Positions 5,623-11,926 of a stretch of DNA of 11,926 bases are shown piece by piece. The notes under the pieces are model-generated. The model searched no databases. It was given only the letters and a program-made list of their open reading frames with translations, and had not been told where the DNA came from. Each line of letters opens with the position of its first letter. Position 1 is the first letter of the stretch. The stretch is from Palsa-504 sp050013055 (GTDB taxonomy: Bacteria > Actinomycetota > Actinomycetes > Streptosporangiales > Streptosporangiaceae), in contig JBEKGC010000277.1 in assembly GCA_050013055.1 (NCBI GenBank), positions 1-11,926 of the forward strand, in the 5' to 3' direction. Both the position numbers and the translations under genes were made by a program.

Positions 5623-8427
5623 GTGCTGGACGGCGAGCTGGTGTTCATACCGGGCAAGATTCCCCGGCAGGGCATGTTCGCGCACTGGGGCCGCGGCACC
5701 GGGTCCGCCCGGGTCGAGCTGGTCTTTCCCGGCGGTACCTACGGCATACGTAAGCGCATGGTCGCCGCGGATCTCATCCCGCTCGCCGAGGCGCTGCCTG
5801 CGCTGCTCGCCGTGGGTGCAGGTGACCGGATGCGGCTCAGCGGCCAGGTCTGGGCGGCGGCCGCAGCGGCGGGCGTGGGACTGATCGCCCGGGGACGCCT
5901 CCTGCCGACGGTCGGGGCCGACGGCACGGACGTCTGGCGGGCCGGCCCACTCGATCCGGCCGACCTCAGCTGGATGCGCCAGCTCGCCGCGGCCTTCCCG
6001 CCGGCCGCGCATCCGCTGGCGGTACCCGGCTCGCGCCCGATGCGGCTCCGGACTCCCGAGGCGCTGATCCGCGATCTGTGGGACGCGATCGCCGACCTGA
6101 TCGCGCGCTCGCCCGCCGCGCCCAGGGCGACCGCGTCACCGGCGTTCGCCGCAGCCGGTCCCACGCAAGTCGGCGATCTTGTGGAATGGCTCGCCGACAC
6201 CACCGACGGCCTCGCGGCCGGGGCACGTCTCGGGCTGCGGATCGAGGCCGTCCCGCGGCCGGCCATGGATGCTGACGAGGTCAGCGATGAGGAGCACGGG
6301 GCCGAGACGGGTGCGTCCGAACCCGCGTTCCGGCTGGTGCCGCAGCTGCGCAGCCAGGACGACCCGAGCCTGATCGTCGACGCCGCCGCGCTGTGGAGCC
6401 AGCCCGAGACCGTACTGTCCAGGTTCGGCGCTCAGGCCGAGACCGATCTGCTGCTGGCGCTGCGGCGCGGCGCGGCGATATGGCCTCCGCTGGCCGAGGT
6501 GCTGCGGCAGGTCAGCCCGTCGTTGATCGACCTGGATGACGAGGCGCTAGCCAGCCTGCTCGGCCCGGCGGCCGAAGAACTGGCGGGCGCCGGCATCGAG
6601 GTGCTGTGGCCCTCCAGCATGCTCGGCGACGACCTGGAGCTGAGGGCTGTTGCCACGCCCGCACCGGAGAAACTGACGGACGCAGGGTTCGGGCTCGATG
6701 CCCTGCTGGACTTCCGCTGGCAGCTCACGCTGGCCGGCGCCATCCTCGACGCCGACGAGATCGCCGCCCTGGCCGAAGCCAAACGGCCGCTGGTCAGGCT
6801 GCGGGGGCGCTGGGTGATACTCGACCCGGCGCTGCTCGACCGGCTGCGCCGCCCACCGCGCACCCGGATGCGCACGTCCGAGGCGCTTGGCGCTGTACTG
6901 GCAGGTTCGGCGGAAATCGACGGCGAGACGGTCCCTGTGGTCGCGGAAGGCCTGCTCGCCGACCTAGCCGCCCAGGTGGCCCGCATCGCGTCGGCTCCGG
7001 TACCCGTCGGGCCGCCGCCGGGACTCAAAGCGGAGCTGCGGCCCTACCAGCAGCGTGGCCTGGCCTGGCTGGCCGGGATGTGCGAGGCAGGGCTGGGCGG
7101 CTGCCTGGCCGACGACATGGGCCTGGGCAAGACGATCCAGGTGATCGCGCTTCATCTGCACCGGCGAGAGGCGGCAGCCGGCCCCACACTCGTGGTGTGC
7201 CCGGCATCGCTGCTCGGCACCTGGGAGCACGAGGTGCGTAGGTTCGCCCCGGAGATCCAGGTTCGCCGGTATCACGGGGGCGAGCGGCACTTGGAAGACC
7301 TAGCCGACGATGAGATCGTCCTGGTCACCTATGGGGTGGTGCTGCGCGACTCCGCGCGGCTCGGCGGGGCCCGCTGGGGCCTGATCGTCGCCGACGAGGC
7401 CCAGCATGCGAAGAACCCGCTGTCGCGGACCGCCCGGGAGCTGCGAGCACTGCCGGCCCCGGCCAGGATCGCGCTGACCGGGACGCCGGTGGAGAACCGG
7501 TTGTCGGACCTGTGGGCGATCCTGGACTGGACGACACCGGGCCTGCTCGGGCACCTGGAAGCGTTTACCAGCCGGGTGGCGATGCCGGTCGAACGGTACC
7601 GCGACGCCGAGGCGACCGCCAGGTTCGCCGCCCTGATCCGGCCGTTCTTGCTGCGGCGGAAGAAGACCGACCCGGGCATCGCACCCGAGTTGCCGCCCAA
7701 GACCGAGACGGACCTGTTCGTGCCGCTGACCGCCGAGCAGGTCACGCTGTACGAGGCGGTCGTGCGGGAGACGATGGAGACGATCGCCACGAAGCAGGGC
7801 ATCGAGCGGGCGGGCCTGGTGTTCAAGCTGCTCACCGCGCTGAAGCAGATCTGCAACCACCCGGCCCAGTACCTCAAGCAGGCCGGGCCCGCGGCCGGCC
7901 GGTCGGGAAAGCTGGCCGCCTTCGACGAGCTGACCGACCTGATCATGGCCAGCGGTGAATCGATGCTCGTCTTCACCCAGTACACGCAGATGGCGACCCT
8001 GCTGCAACGGCATCTCGAGGCCCGGGGGATCGGCTCGCTGTTCCTGCACGGCGGCGTTCCCGTGCGGCGCCGTGAGGAGATGGTGGCCAGGTTCCAGGCC
8101 GGCCAGGTGCCGGTGTTCCTGTTGTCGCTCAAGGCGGGCGGAACGGGCCTGACGCTGACCCGGGCCACGCACGTCCTGCACTACGACCGCTGGTGGAACC
8201 CGGCCGTGGAGGACCAGGCCACCGACCGGGCGTACCGGATCGGCCAGGACCGCCCCGTCCAGGTACACCGGCTGATTGCCGAGGGGACACTCGAGGACCG
8301 CATCGCGGCCCTGCTCGAGACCAAGCGCGAGCTCGCCGACGCCGTGATCGGCTCAGGCGAGGGCTGGATCGCCGAACTGTCCGACGCCGATCTCGCCGAA
8401 CTCGTCAGCCTGCGAGCGCCCTCGTGA
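5623..8427 (+). CDS. SNF2-family DNA-dependent ATPase (HelZ/RapA-like)
   Basis: This 934-residue superfamily 2 ATPase of the SNF2 group would translocate on double-stranded DNA and remodel protein-DNA or polymerase complexes. The N-terminal 260 residues are family-specific. Roughly 280-410 resemble the bacterial SNF2-associated domain DUF3670 (ending LRGRWVILDPALLDRLRR, W397). The ATPase core shows motif I DDMGLGKT (497-504, Lys503), motif Ia VVCPASLLGTW, motif II DEAQ (591-594), and motif III LTGTPVENR (from 618). The second lobe shows MLVFTQYTQM (from 781), motif V SLKAGGTGLTLT and motif VI DRAYRIGQ (868-875, with Arg872). All catalytic residues are intact. The GTG at 5623 is the first in-frame start after a TAG at 5602. 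Its stop overlaps the start of the SWIM protein gene (GTGA), a pairing seen widely in bacteria. The exact biological role, repair or transcription recycling or otherwise, is not shown by the sequence. Confidence 0.96.
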   Translation: MLDGELVFIPGKIPRQGMFAHWGRGTGSARVELVFPGGTYGIRKRMVAADLIPLAEALPALLAVGAGDRMRLSGQVWAAAAAAGVGLIARGRLLPTVGADGTDVWRAGPLDPADLSWMRQLAAAFPPAAHPLAVPGSRPMRLRTPEALIRDLWDAIADLIARSPAAPRATASPAFAAAGPTQVGDLVEWLADTTDGLAAGARLGLRIEAVPRPAMDADEVSDEEHGAETGASEPAFRLVPQLRSQDDPSLIVDAAALWSQPETVLSRFGAQAETDLLLALRRGAAIWPPLAEVLRQVSPSLIDLDDEALASLLGPAAEELAGAGIEVLWPSSMLGDDLELRAVATPAPEKLTDAGFGLDALLDFRWQLTLAGAILDADEIAALAEAKRPLVRLRGRWVILDPALLDRLRRPPRTRMRTSEALGAVLAGSAEIDGETVPVVAEGLLADLAAQVARIASAPVPVGPPPGLKAELRPYQQRGLAWLAGMCEAGLGGCLADDMGLGKTIQVIALHLHRREAAAGPTLVVCPASLLGTWEHEVRRFAPEIQVRRYHGGERHLEDLADDEIVLVTYGVVLRDSARLGGARWGLIVADEAQHAKNPLSRTARELRALPAPARIALTGTPVENRLSDLWAILDWTTPGLLGHLEAFTSRVAMPVERYRDAEATARFAALIRPFLLRRKKTDPGIAPELPPKTETDLFVPLTAEQVTLYEAVVRETMETIATKQGIERAGLVFKLLTALKQICNHPAQYLKQAGPAAGRSGKLAAFDELTDLIMASGESMLVFTQYTQMATLLQRHLEARGIGSLFLHGGVPVRRREEMVARFQAGQVPVFLLSLKAGGTGLTLTRATHVLHYDRWWNPAVEDQATDRAYRIGQDRPVQVHRLIAEGTLEDRIAALLETKRELADAVIGSGEGWIAELSDADLAELVSLRAPS

Positions 8428-9632
8428 GCAGCCTCGTGAGCGGCCCTTCAAACGATCCTTCGAGCGGCGCGGACCCGGCGAATTCAGGGTCGCCGGAGTT
8501 CGGCCGGACCTGGTGGGGCCGGGCCTGGCTGGAGGCACTTGAGCAGCGGGCGCGGCTGGATCCTGACCGGCTGCCCCGTGGCCGGGAGTACGCGCGCTCC
8601 GGCGCGGTCGGGGACCTTACCCTCGCGCCGGGCGAGGCCAGGGCCCGGGTGCGGGGCAGGAAGACTGAGCCGTACCAGGTCAGGATCCGGGTGCGGCCGT
8701 TCACGGATGATGAGTGGGACCGGGTGCTTGAGGCCGTCACGGCCCGGCTCGGCCACGCGGCGGCGCTGCTTGACGGCGAACTGCCGCCAGAGATAGCCGA
8801 CGACGCGGCCAGCGCCGGGCTCGATCTGCTGCCCGGCGGCGGCGAGGTCGGGCCGCGATGCGACTGCCCGGACGAGGCCGACCCGTGCAAGCATTCCGCG
8901 GCGGCCTGTTACCTTATCGCCGGTGCGCTCGACGCCGACCCGTTCGCCCTGTTGCGAGCCGCCGCCGACGCGGCGCCGGGGGAACGCGCCGGCCAGCCTG
9001 CGGGCGATGCGGGCGTGGACGCCAGGACGGCGTTCCGCACGCCGGTTCCGTGGGTGCCGATCCCGGCTGTGCCGTTGCCACCGGGCCGGCCAGGATCCCC
9101 GGCCGCGCTTCCGGTGGATCCGCCACCGTGGCGTCCCGGCCTGCGGGAAGACCTGGTCGAGCTGGCCGCGGATGCCGCCAGCCGGGCGTGGGAGCTGGCA
9201 TCGGGGCGGTCGGCCGATGCCGGGCTGACCCTCGACCCCGACACCGACCTGGTCCGGCGCGCCGCCCGGACGCTGGGCACGCCGACGTTCGCGACGCTCG
9301 CGGCGCGGGCGGGAGTGCTCCCGCGCGACCTTGCCCGACAGGCGCTCGCCTGGCGACAGGGCGGCCTCACCGGCCTCGAACTGCTGCGGGCGGAGTGGGA
9401 CCCGGCCGCCGAAGACCCGGATGCAGCCGAACTGCTGCAGGCGGCACGGGCCGCGCTGCGCGCCAAGACCGGCGCGGCGGAGGCTGTCCGGGGCAACCGG
9501 ATCACCGCAGGGCGCCTGCAGTTGCGGCTCGGCCGGGATCTGCGCTGGTACCCATACGCGCGATCGGACCAGGAATGGGAACCAAGCGGCGCACCCCAGG
9601 GCGATCCGGCCCTGGCCGTGGCGGATCTCTGA
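8424..9632 (+). CDS. SWIM zinc-finger domain protein, SNF2 partner
   Basis: This 402-residue protein is encoded in the same operon as the SNF2 ATPase, with a 4-nt GTGA overlap. The SWIM motif is clear: C146-D-C148, six residues, then C155-K-H157 (CDCPDEADPCKH), the CxCxnCxH zinc site expected to bind DNA or protein. Ahead of it, GRTWWGRAWLEALE (about 29-42) and the RGREYARSGAV segment match the usual N-terminus of bacterial SWIM proteins that neighbour SNF2 genes. The middle (about 210-240) is Pro-rich and probably a linker. The C-terminal half is helical, with a HTH-like stretch around TFATLAARAGVLPRDLARQAL. GTG 8436 is an alternative start four codons later. Zinc binding is inferred from the motif. 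The likely role is targeting the ATPase, judged from gene pairing. Confidence 0.92.
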   Translation: MSSLVSGPSNDPSSGADPANSGSPEFGRTWWGRAWLEALEQRARLDPDRLPRGREYARSGAVGDLTLAPGEARARVRGRKTEPYQVRIRVRPFTDDEWDRVLEAVTARLGHAAALLDGELPPEIADDAASAGLDLLPGGGEVGPRCDCPDEADPCKHSAAACYLIAGALDADPFALLRAAADAAPGERAGQPAGDAGVDARTAFRTPVPWVPIPAVPLPPGRPGSPAALPVDPPPWRPGLREDLVELAADAASRAWELASGRSADAGLTLDPDTDLVRRAARTLGTPTFATLAARAGVLPRDLARQALAWRQGGLTGLELLRAEWDPAAEDPDAAELLQAARAALRAKTGAAEAVRGNRITAGRLQLRLGRDLRWYPYARSDQEWEPSGAPQGDPALAVADL

Positions 9633-9635
9633 CAC

Positions 9636-9657
9636 GGTCCCGGCGCGGTCCCGGCGC
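9636..9657 (+). repeat. Two tandem copies of GGTCCCGGCGC
   Basis: An 11-bp unit occurs twice exactly (9636-9646 and 9647-9657) and begins a third time (GGT), directly after the SWIM gene stop. It is probably replication slippage. The role is unknown. Confidence 0.5.
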
Positions 9658-9758
9658 GGTGGACCCGTATGGTCACTGCCCACATCGGCACACGTCACCG
9701 GATCGTTCGTTTTACCGCGCTCACAGAAAGCCGGTATTACCTACGATGAGTATCTGAT

Positions 9759-9764
9759 TACATT
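9759..9764 (+). promoter_or_regulatory. Possible -10 hexamer (TACATT) for the RelA/SpoT-like gene pair
   Basis: TACATT lies in an A+T-richer pocket (9710-9770) and would start transcription near 9771, about 14 nt ahead of the preferred GTG at 9785 and its GGAG at 9777-9780. A second candidate, TACGAT at 9742-9747, would give a longer leader. Neither has a convincing -35. Confidence 0.35.
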
Positions 9765-9784
9765 AAGTGCCGTATCGGAGTGCC

Positions 9785-10726
9785 GTGGGGACGCTGGACC
9801 TGCCGTCTGAGCCGGAGGAACCGGGCCGGGCCGACCGTGCCCGTGCCCGTGACCGCGGCGCGGACCGGCCGAAGCCGCGCGACGCGCCCGACCCGGACGA
9901 ACGCGTGCGGGCGTACGAGGCCACGCGGGCGCAGGCTTCCGCGGAAGCCGCCGACGGGGCTGGGCCCGTCCGGCCAGCTAAAGACAGCTACTGGCACCAG
10001 GCACCTGGGCTTCTCGACCAGGCGGCGGGCTACCGGAAGGGCTGGTCAGCGGACCGGCAGCCGGCACCGGACCGTCCGGCTGACCCGCCCGGGTCGTTCC
10101 GTAGCCTCGGGGGCTCTTACCTGAACCCGGAGCGACACGCAGCGGCAGTCACGACGATCGACCGGGTGCGCGAAGCCGAGCCGGCCATCTCAGCGGACAT
10201 CCGGACGATCGAGCAGGAGAATAGCCATGGCGGATGGCTGGCGGGCTTCGAGCACAGGATCAAAGGCGACGACCGCCTCAAAGAGAAGGTTGCCGAGCAA
10301 CTGAAGGCTGAACCGCGCATGACGGCAGAAGAGGTTCTCCGTGAGGTCACGGACGCGATTCGCTATACATACTGTTTGGAGTCGGAAGGCTATGCCAGAG
10401 GTTATTACGGGATCGTGGAGCAGCTTGCAAACTGCGGATACGAAATGTACCTGAGCAAGAACTCCTGGACCGATCCCCAGTACAAGGGAATTAACACGCG
10501 CTGGGTCACCCCGGACGGACAACGCTTCGAGGTGCAGTTCCACACGCCAGAAAGCTTCCACGCCAAGCAGTGTGTCACCCATGACGCTTACGAACGGATC
10601 CGCAACCCGCTGATCCCGGACCGCGAGCGCAAGGTACTGAAAGATTTCCAACGGGAAGTGTCAGCGGCGATTCAAGTCCCGGATGGCGCCGACGAAATCC
10701 CCGATTACAAGAAGAAGGGCTTTTAA
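9785..10726 (+). CDS. Diverged RelA/SpoT-like nucleotidyltransferase-domain protein with disordered N-terminus
   Basis: This 313-residue protein has two parts. Residues 1 to about 115 are Pro/Arg/Asp-rich and probably disordered. Residues about 125-308 form a domain whose motif order mimics RelA/SpoT synthetases: HRIKGDDRLKEK (157-168, compare RxKxxxSxxxK), DAIRYT (190-195, compare DxxGxR), QYKGIN (232-237, at the GYRSLH position) and FEVQFHT (248-254, compare ExQxRT, Glu249). The aspartate of DAIR is offset from the canonical catalytic Asp, so the chemistry may differ or be lost. I recall similar domains at the ends of actinobacterial polymorphic toxin-like proteins, unproven. The homologous domain recurs at 11066-11875. 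GTG 9785 has GGAG 4 nt upstream; GTG 9767 (six residues longer) is an alternative. The C-terminal half is visibly less GC-rich than the N-terminal half. The next gene follows without spacing. Confidence 0.75.
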   Translation: MGTLDLPSEPEEPGRADRARARDRGADRPKPRDAPDPDERVRAYEATRAQASAEAADGAGPVRPAKDSYWHQAPGLLDQAAGYRKGWSADRQPAPDRPADPPGSFRSLGGSYLNPERHAAAVTTIDRVREAEPAISADIRTIEQENSHGGWLAGFEHRIKGDDRLKEKVAEQLKAEPRMTAEEVLREVTDAIRYTYCLESEGYARGYYGIVEQLANCGYEMYLSKNSWTDPQYKGINTRWVTPDGQRFEVQFHTPESFHAKQCVTHDAYERIRNPLIPDRERKVLKDFQREVSAAIQVPDGADEIPDYKKKGF

Positions 10727-10978
10727 ATGCCGGACAAGATCACTTTCTATGCGATCGTCGGCAGCACTAGCACCGACGACAATCCCCGCGGGCTGGCGAG
10801 GCGGCTGGAAACAGACTGGGGTTTTACCGACGAGGCCTTGCGTGACGACTTCAGCTGGAGCTTCACGCCAGTCATCCTTGAGTGGGAGCGCGGGGACTTT
10901 GCCGACGAGCTGGTCGAGGTCAGTCATGAGCGGGCGGACAAGATCATCCAGCATTTCCGCGGGCATTGGGGTGGGTAA
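10727..10978 (+). CDS. Small partner protein of the RelA/SpoT-like gene (83 aa)
   Basis: The ATG follows the upstream TAA immediately (TAAATG), and an AGAAGGG Shine-Dalgarno lies inside the end of the upstream gene, so expression should be coupled. The protein is short, acidic and Trp-rich: ITFYAIVG (5-12), NPRGLARRLETDWG (19-32), DEALRDDFSW (35-44), then LEWERGDFADELVEVS (51-66) and a final helix HERADKIIQHFR. The same pattern forms residues 187-262 of the convergent fused protein (YALV, ST.D.P.GL.RR, DE....DL.W, ERGDLENEFIEI). Similar small proteins are, to my recollection, frequent in actinobacteria with no known function. Given the zero spacing and the fusion, it very likely contacts the preceding protein. 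An antitoxin or immunity role is a hypothesis only. Confidence 0.82.
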   Translation: MPDKITFYAIVGSTSTDDNPRGLARRLETDWGFTDEALRDDFSWSFTPVILEWERGDFADELVEVSHERADKIIQHFRGHWGG

Positions 10979-11026
10979 CCGGTTGACTCCTGAGGGGTGG
11001 CGGGTTCCGGTTTGATGTAAACGCAC

Positions 11027-11041
11027 GGCGACGACGTCGCC
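11027..11041. terminator. Hairpin between the two convergent RelA/SpoT-like loci
   Basis: GGCGAC (11027-11032) and GTCGCC (11036-11041) form a perfect 6-bp stem with a 3-nt loop in the 87-nt gap between convergent stops. It could terminate both transcripts, but no T tract follows on either strand, so the call is weak. Confidence 0.3.
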
Positions 11042-11065
11042 TGGGCGGCGGCACGGTAAGGCTTC

Positions 11066-11875
11066 TTATGGCGTGGGACCGCTCGTCGCGGAGCGCTCTA
11101 TTCGGTCCGCGACGCGGCCGGCCTCGTCGGCGGTGATCTCGATGAACTCGTTCTCCAGGTCTCCGCGCTCGGCGGAGATCAGCAGCGAACTGCGATGCCA
11201 CTCCAGGTCCCTGGTGAACACCTCGTCGCGCCTGCCGCCGTCGCGGTAGCTGCGCCTGAGCAGGCCGGCCGGCCGGTCCGGGGTGCTGAGGTCATCGACC
11301 AGGGCGTAATGGGTGACCCCGTTCGGCCCGGAATTGGGCCGCCTCCCGGGAACCTGCCAGCCTGCTCCGGCGGGGTAGCCGGGAATGTCGTCGGCGCCCG
11401 GCGGGACCGGGACGTACGCGTAGACCTCGCGCTGGAAGGCTTCGAGCTCGATCTCCTGCTGCGGGCAGGTCTGAGCCGAACGCAGCCACGCATACGTGTG
11501 CTCGGCGGTGAACATCATGGCGTGGTAGCTGATCTCGGTGTGGAACTGCACTTCGAAGAGCTGGCCTGCGGCCGGGTCGCGCCACAGGCTGCTGATGCCC
11601 TTGTACTGGTCTCCCCGCCAAAAGTTCCTCAGCCTGACCAGGTCGAAGCCCCGCTCCGTCGTCAGCGCGACGTCCCCAGAGAGTTGCCTGTAGTAATCGG
11701 CCTCGCCGTACTGGAACGTGTACCTGATGGCGTCCGGAAGCAACTGCATGGCCTCCGCCACGGTGCGGCCCTTGGTGGCGAGGCTCTCCGCGACCTTGTC
11801 TTTGACCCGGTCACGGTCCTTCAGCCGATTCTCAAAACCGACCAGATGACGCTCGTGCCTGACCGGCTCGCGCAT
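11066..11875 (-). CDS. Fused RelA/SpoT-like domain plus small partner domain (269 aa)
   Basis: One protein carries both domains of the plus-strand pair. Residues about 10-167 repeat the RelA/SpoT-like pattern: GFENRLKDRDRVKDKVAE (13-30), PDAIRYTF (47-54), GDQYKGISSLW (88-98), LFEVQFHT (106-113, Glu108), and the shared end FQREVYAYVPVPPGADDIP. Residues 187-262 (VTHYALVDDLS, RPAGLLRR, ERGDLENEFIEIT) match the 83-residue partner. A Gly/Pro-rich linker (168-186) joins them. Unlike the plus-strand protein there is no long disordered N-terminus. The start is well set: AAAGGGG (11884-11890) is 8 nt upstream of the ATG, and a TATGGT hexamer is at 11910-11915. A perfect dyad covers the expected transcription start. 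The domain order is reminiscent of fused toxSAS toxin-antitoxin proteins such as CapRel. That is an architectural analogy, not homology I can prove. Confidence 0.83.
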   Translation of the reverse strand: MREPVRHERHLVGFENRLKDRDRVKDKVAESLATKGRTVAEAMQLLPDAIRYTFQYGEADYYRQLSGDVALTTERGFDLVRLRNFWRGDQYKGISSLWRDPAAGQLFEVQFHTEISYHAMMFTAEHTYAWLRSAQTCPQQEIELEAFQREVYAYVPVPPGADDIPGYPAGAGWQVPGRRPNSGPNGVTHYALVDDLSTPDRPAGLLRRSYRDGGRRDEVFTRDLEWHRSSLLISAERGDLENEFIEITADEAGRVADRIERSATSGPTP

Positions 11876-11889
11876 GCTCGCGACCCCTT

Positions 11890-11907
11890 TCTATACCTGT
11901 GTATAGA
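11890..11907 (-). promoter_or_regulatory. Perfect 7+7 bp operator-like dyad upstream of the fused gene
   Basis: TCTATAC and GTATAGA are exact reverse complements around CTGT (TCTATACCTGTGTATAGA). The dyad touches the Shine-Dalgarno (11884-11890) on one side. On the other side it is 2 nt from a TATGGT -10 candidate (11910-11915), so it would cover the transcription start near 11903. The half-site GTATAGA(C) is like those of GntR/HutC-type repressors, though other HTH families also use such sites. Confidence 0.65.
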
Positions 11908-11909
11908 CG

Positions 11910-11915
11910 ACCATA
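11910..11915 (-). promoter_or_regulatory. Putative -10 hexamer (TATGGT) for the fused gene
   Basis: This is the same hexamer as that upstream of the EEP gene, here placing the transcription start about 28 nt ahead of the ATG, with the dyad and Shine-Dalgarno inside the leader. The -35 region would lie beyond the window. Confidence 0.4.
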
Positions 11916-11926
11916 CCCGACTACAA

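Noticed and set aside
7300..8268. Minus-strand frames of 279-322 codons under the SNF2 gene
   Set aside because: They are shadows of the helicase motifs region; their composition is that of antisense GC-rich coding DNA.
8484..9698. Minus-strand frame of 404 codons under the SWIM gene
   Set aside because: It is antisense to a gene with a clear SWIM zinc motif and operon coupling, and it shows no domain of its own.
11890..11907. Possible BldD box at the dyad upstream of the fused gene
   Set aside because: I tried to fit TNACNC(A/T)GNGTNA. The half-sites TATAC/GTATA do not satisfy the fixed A and C positions.
1..11926. CRISPR array, tRNA/rRNA genes, insertion sequences
   Set aside because: I saw no regularly spaced repeats, no tRNA cloverleaf or rRNA stretch, and no transposase or integrase motifs in any frame I read.

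Overview
This window is very GC-rich, with strong third-position G/C bias, frequent GTG starts and leaderless-type promoters. It most likely comes from an actinomycete of the filamentous, soil-dwelling type. I see no rRNA, tRNA, CRISPR array, transposase or phage structural gene. Assignment below the phylum level is not supported by what I can read.

Layout, left to right. (1) Positions 1-1415 hold the 3' part of a DrrA-type ABC exporter ATPase, translationally coupled to its DrrB-type permease. (2) Positions 1431-2480 hold an endonuclease/exonuclease/phosphatase (EEP) family hydrolase whose frame runs unusually far into the convergent neighbour. (3) Positions 2311-3627 (minus) hold a conserved-looking protein of unknown function, and 3660-4384 (minus) hold a VapBC-type toxin-antitoxin pair. 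(4) Positions 4400-5253 are a mostly non-coding, composition-mixed stretch. It holds a decayed DIP1984-family gene (4654-4801), two near-perfect short dyads, a G+C-rich hairpin and a G-quadruplex-type G tract. (5) Positions 5254-5499 (minus) hold a small two-helix PLDc_N-type membrane protein, divergent from (6) a SNF2-family ATPase (5623-8427) overlapping by 4 nt with a SWIM zinc-finger protein (8424-9632). (7) Positions 9785-11875 hold a pair of convergent, related loci. On the plus strand a diverged RelA/SpoT-like domain protein is followed with no gap by an 83-residue partner. On the minus strand the same two domains are fused into one 269-residue protein, whose start region carries a perfect 7+7 bp operator-like dyad.

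The last block is the most interesting part. The split and fused versions of one two-domain system sit side by side. The domain order (nucleotidyltransferase-like domain first, small partner second) resembles fused toxSAS toxin-antitoxin proteins, although function cannot be shown from sequence alone. A second recurring theme is that at least four start codons (1431, 3627, 4384, 5499) lie exactly 6 nt downstream of a TANNNT hexamer, and a fifth (5623) lies 8 nt downstream. This pattern suggests leaderless mRNAs and helps fix the starts.
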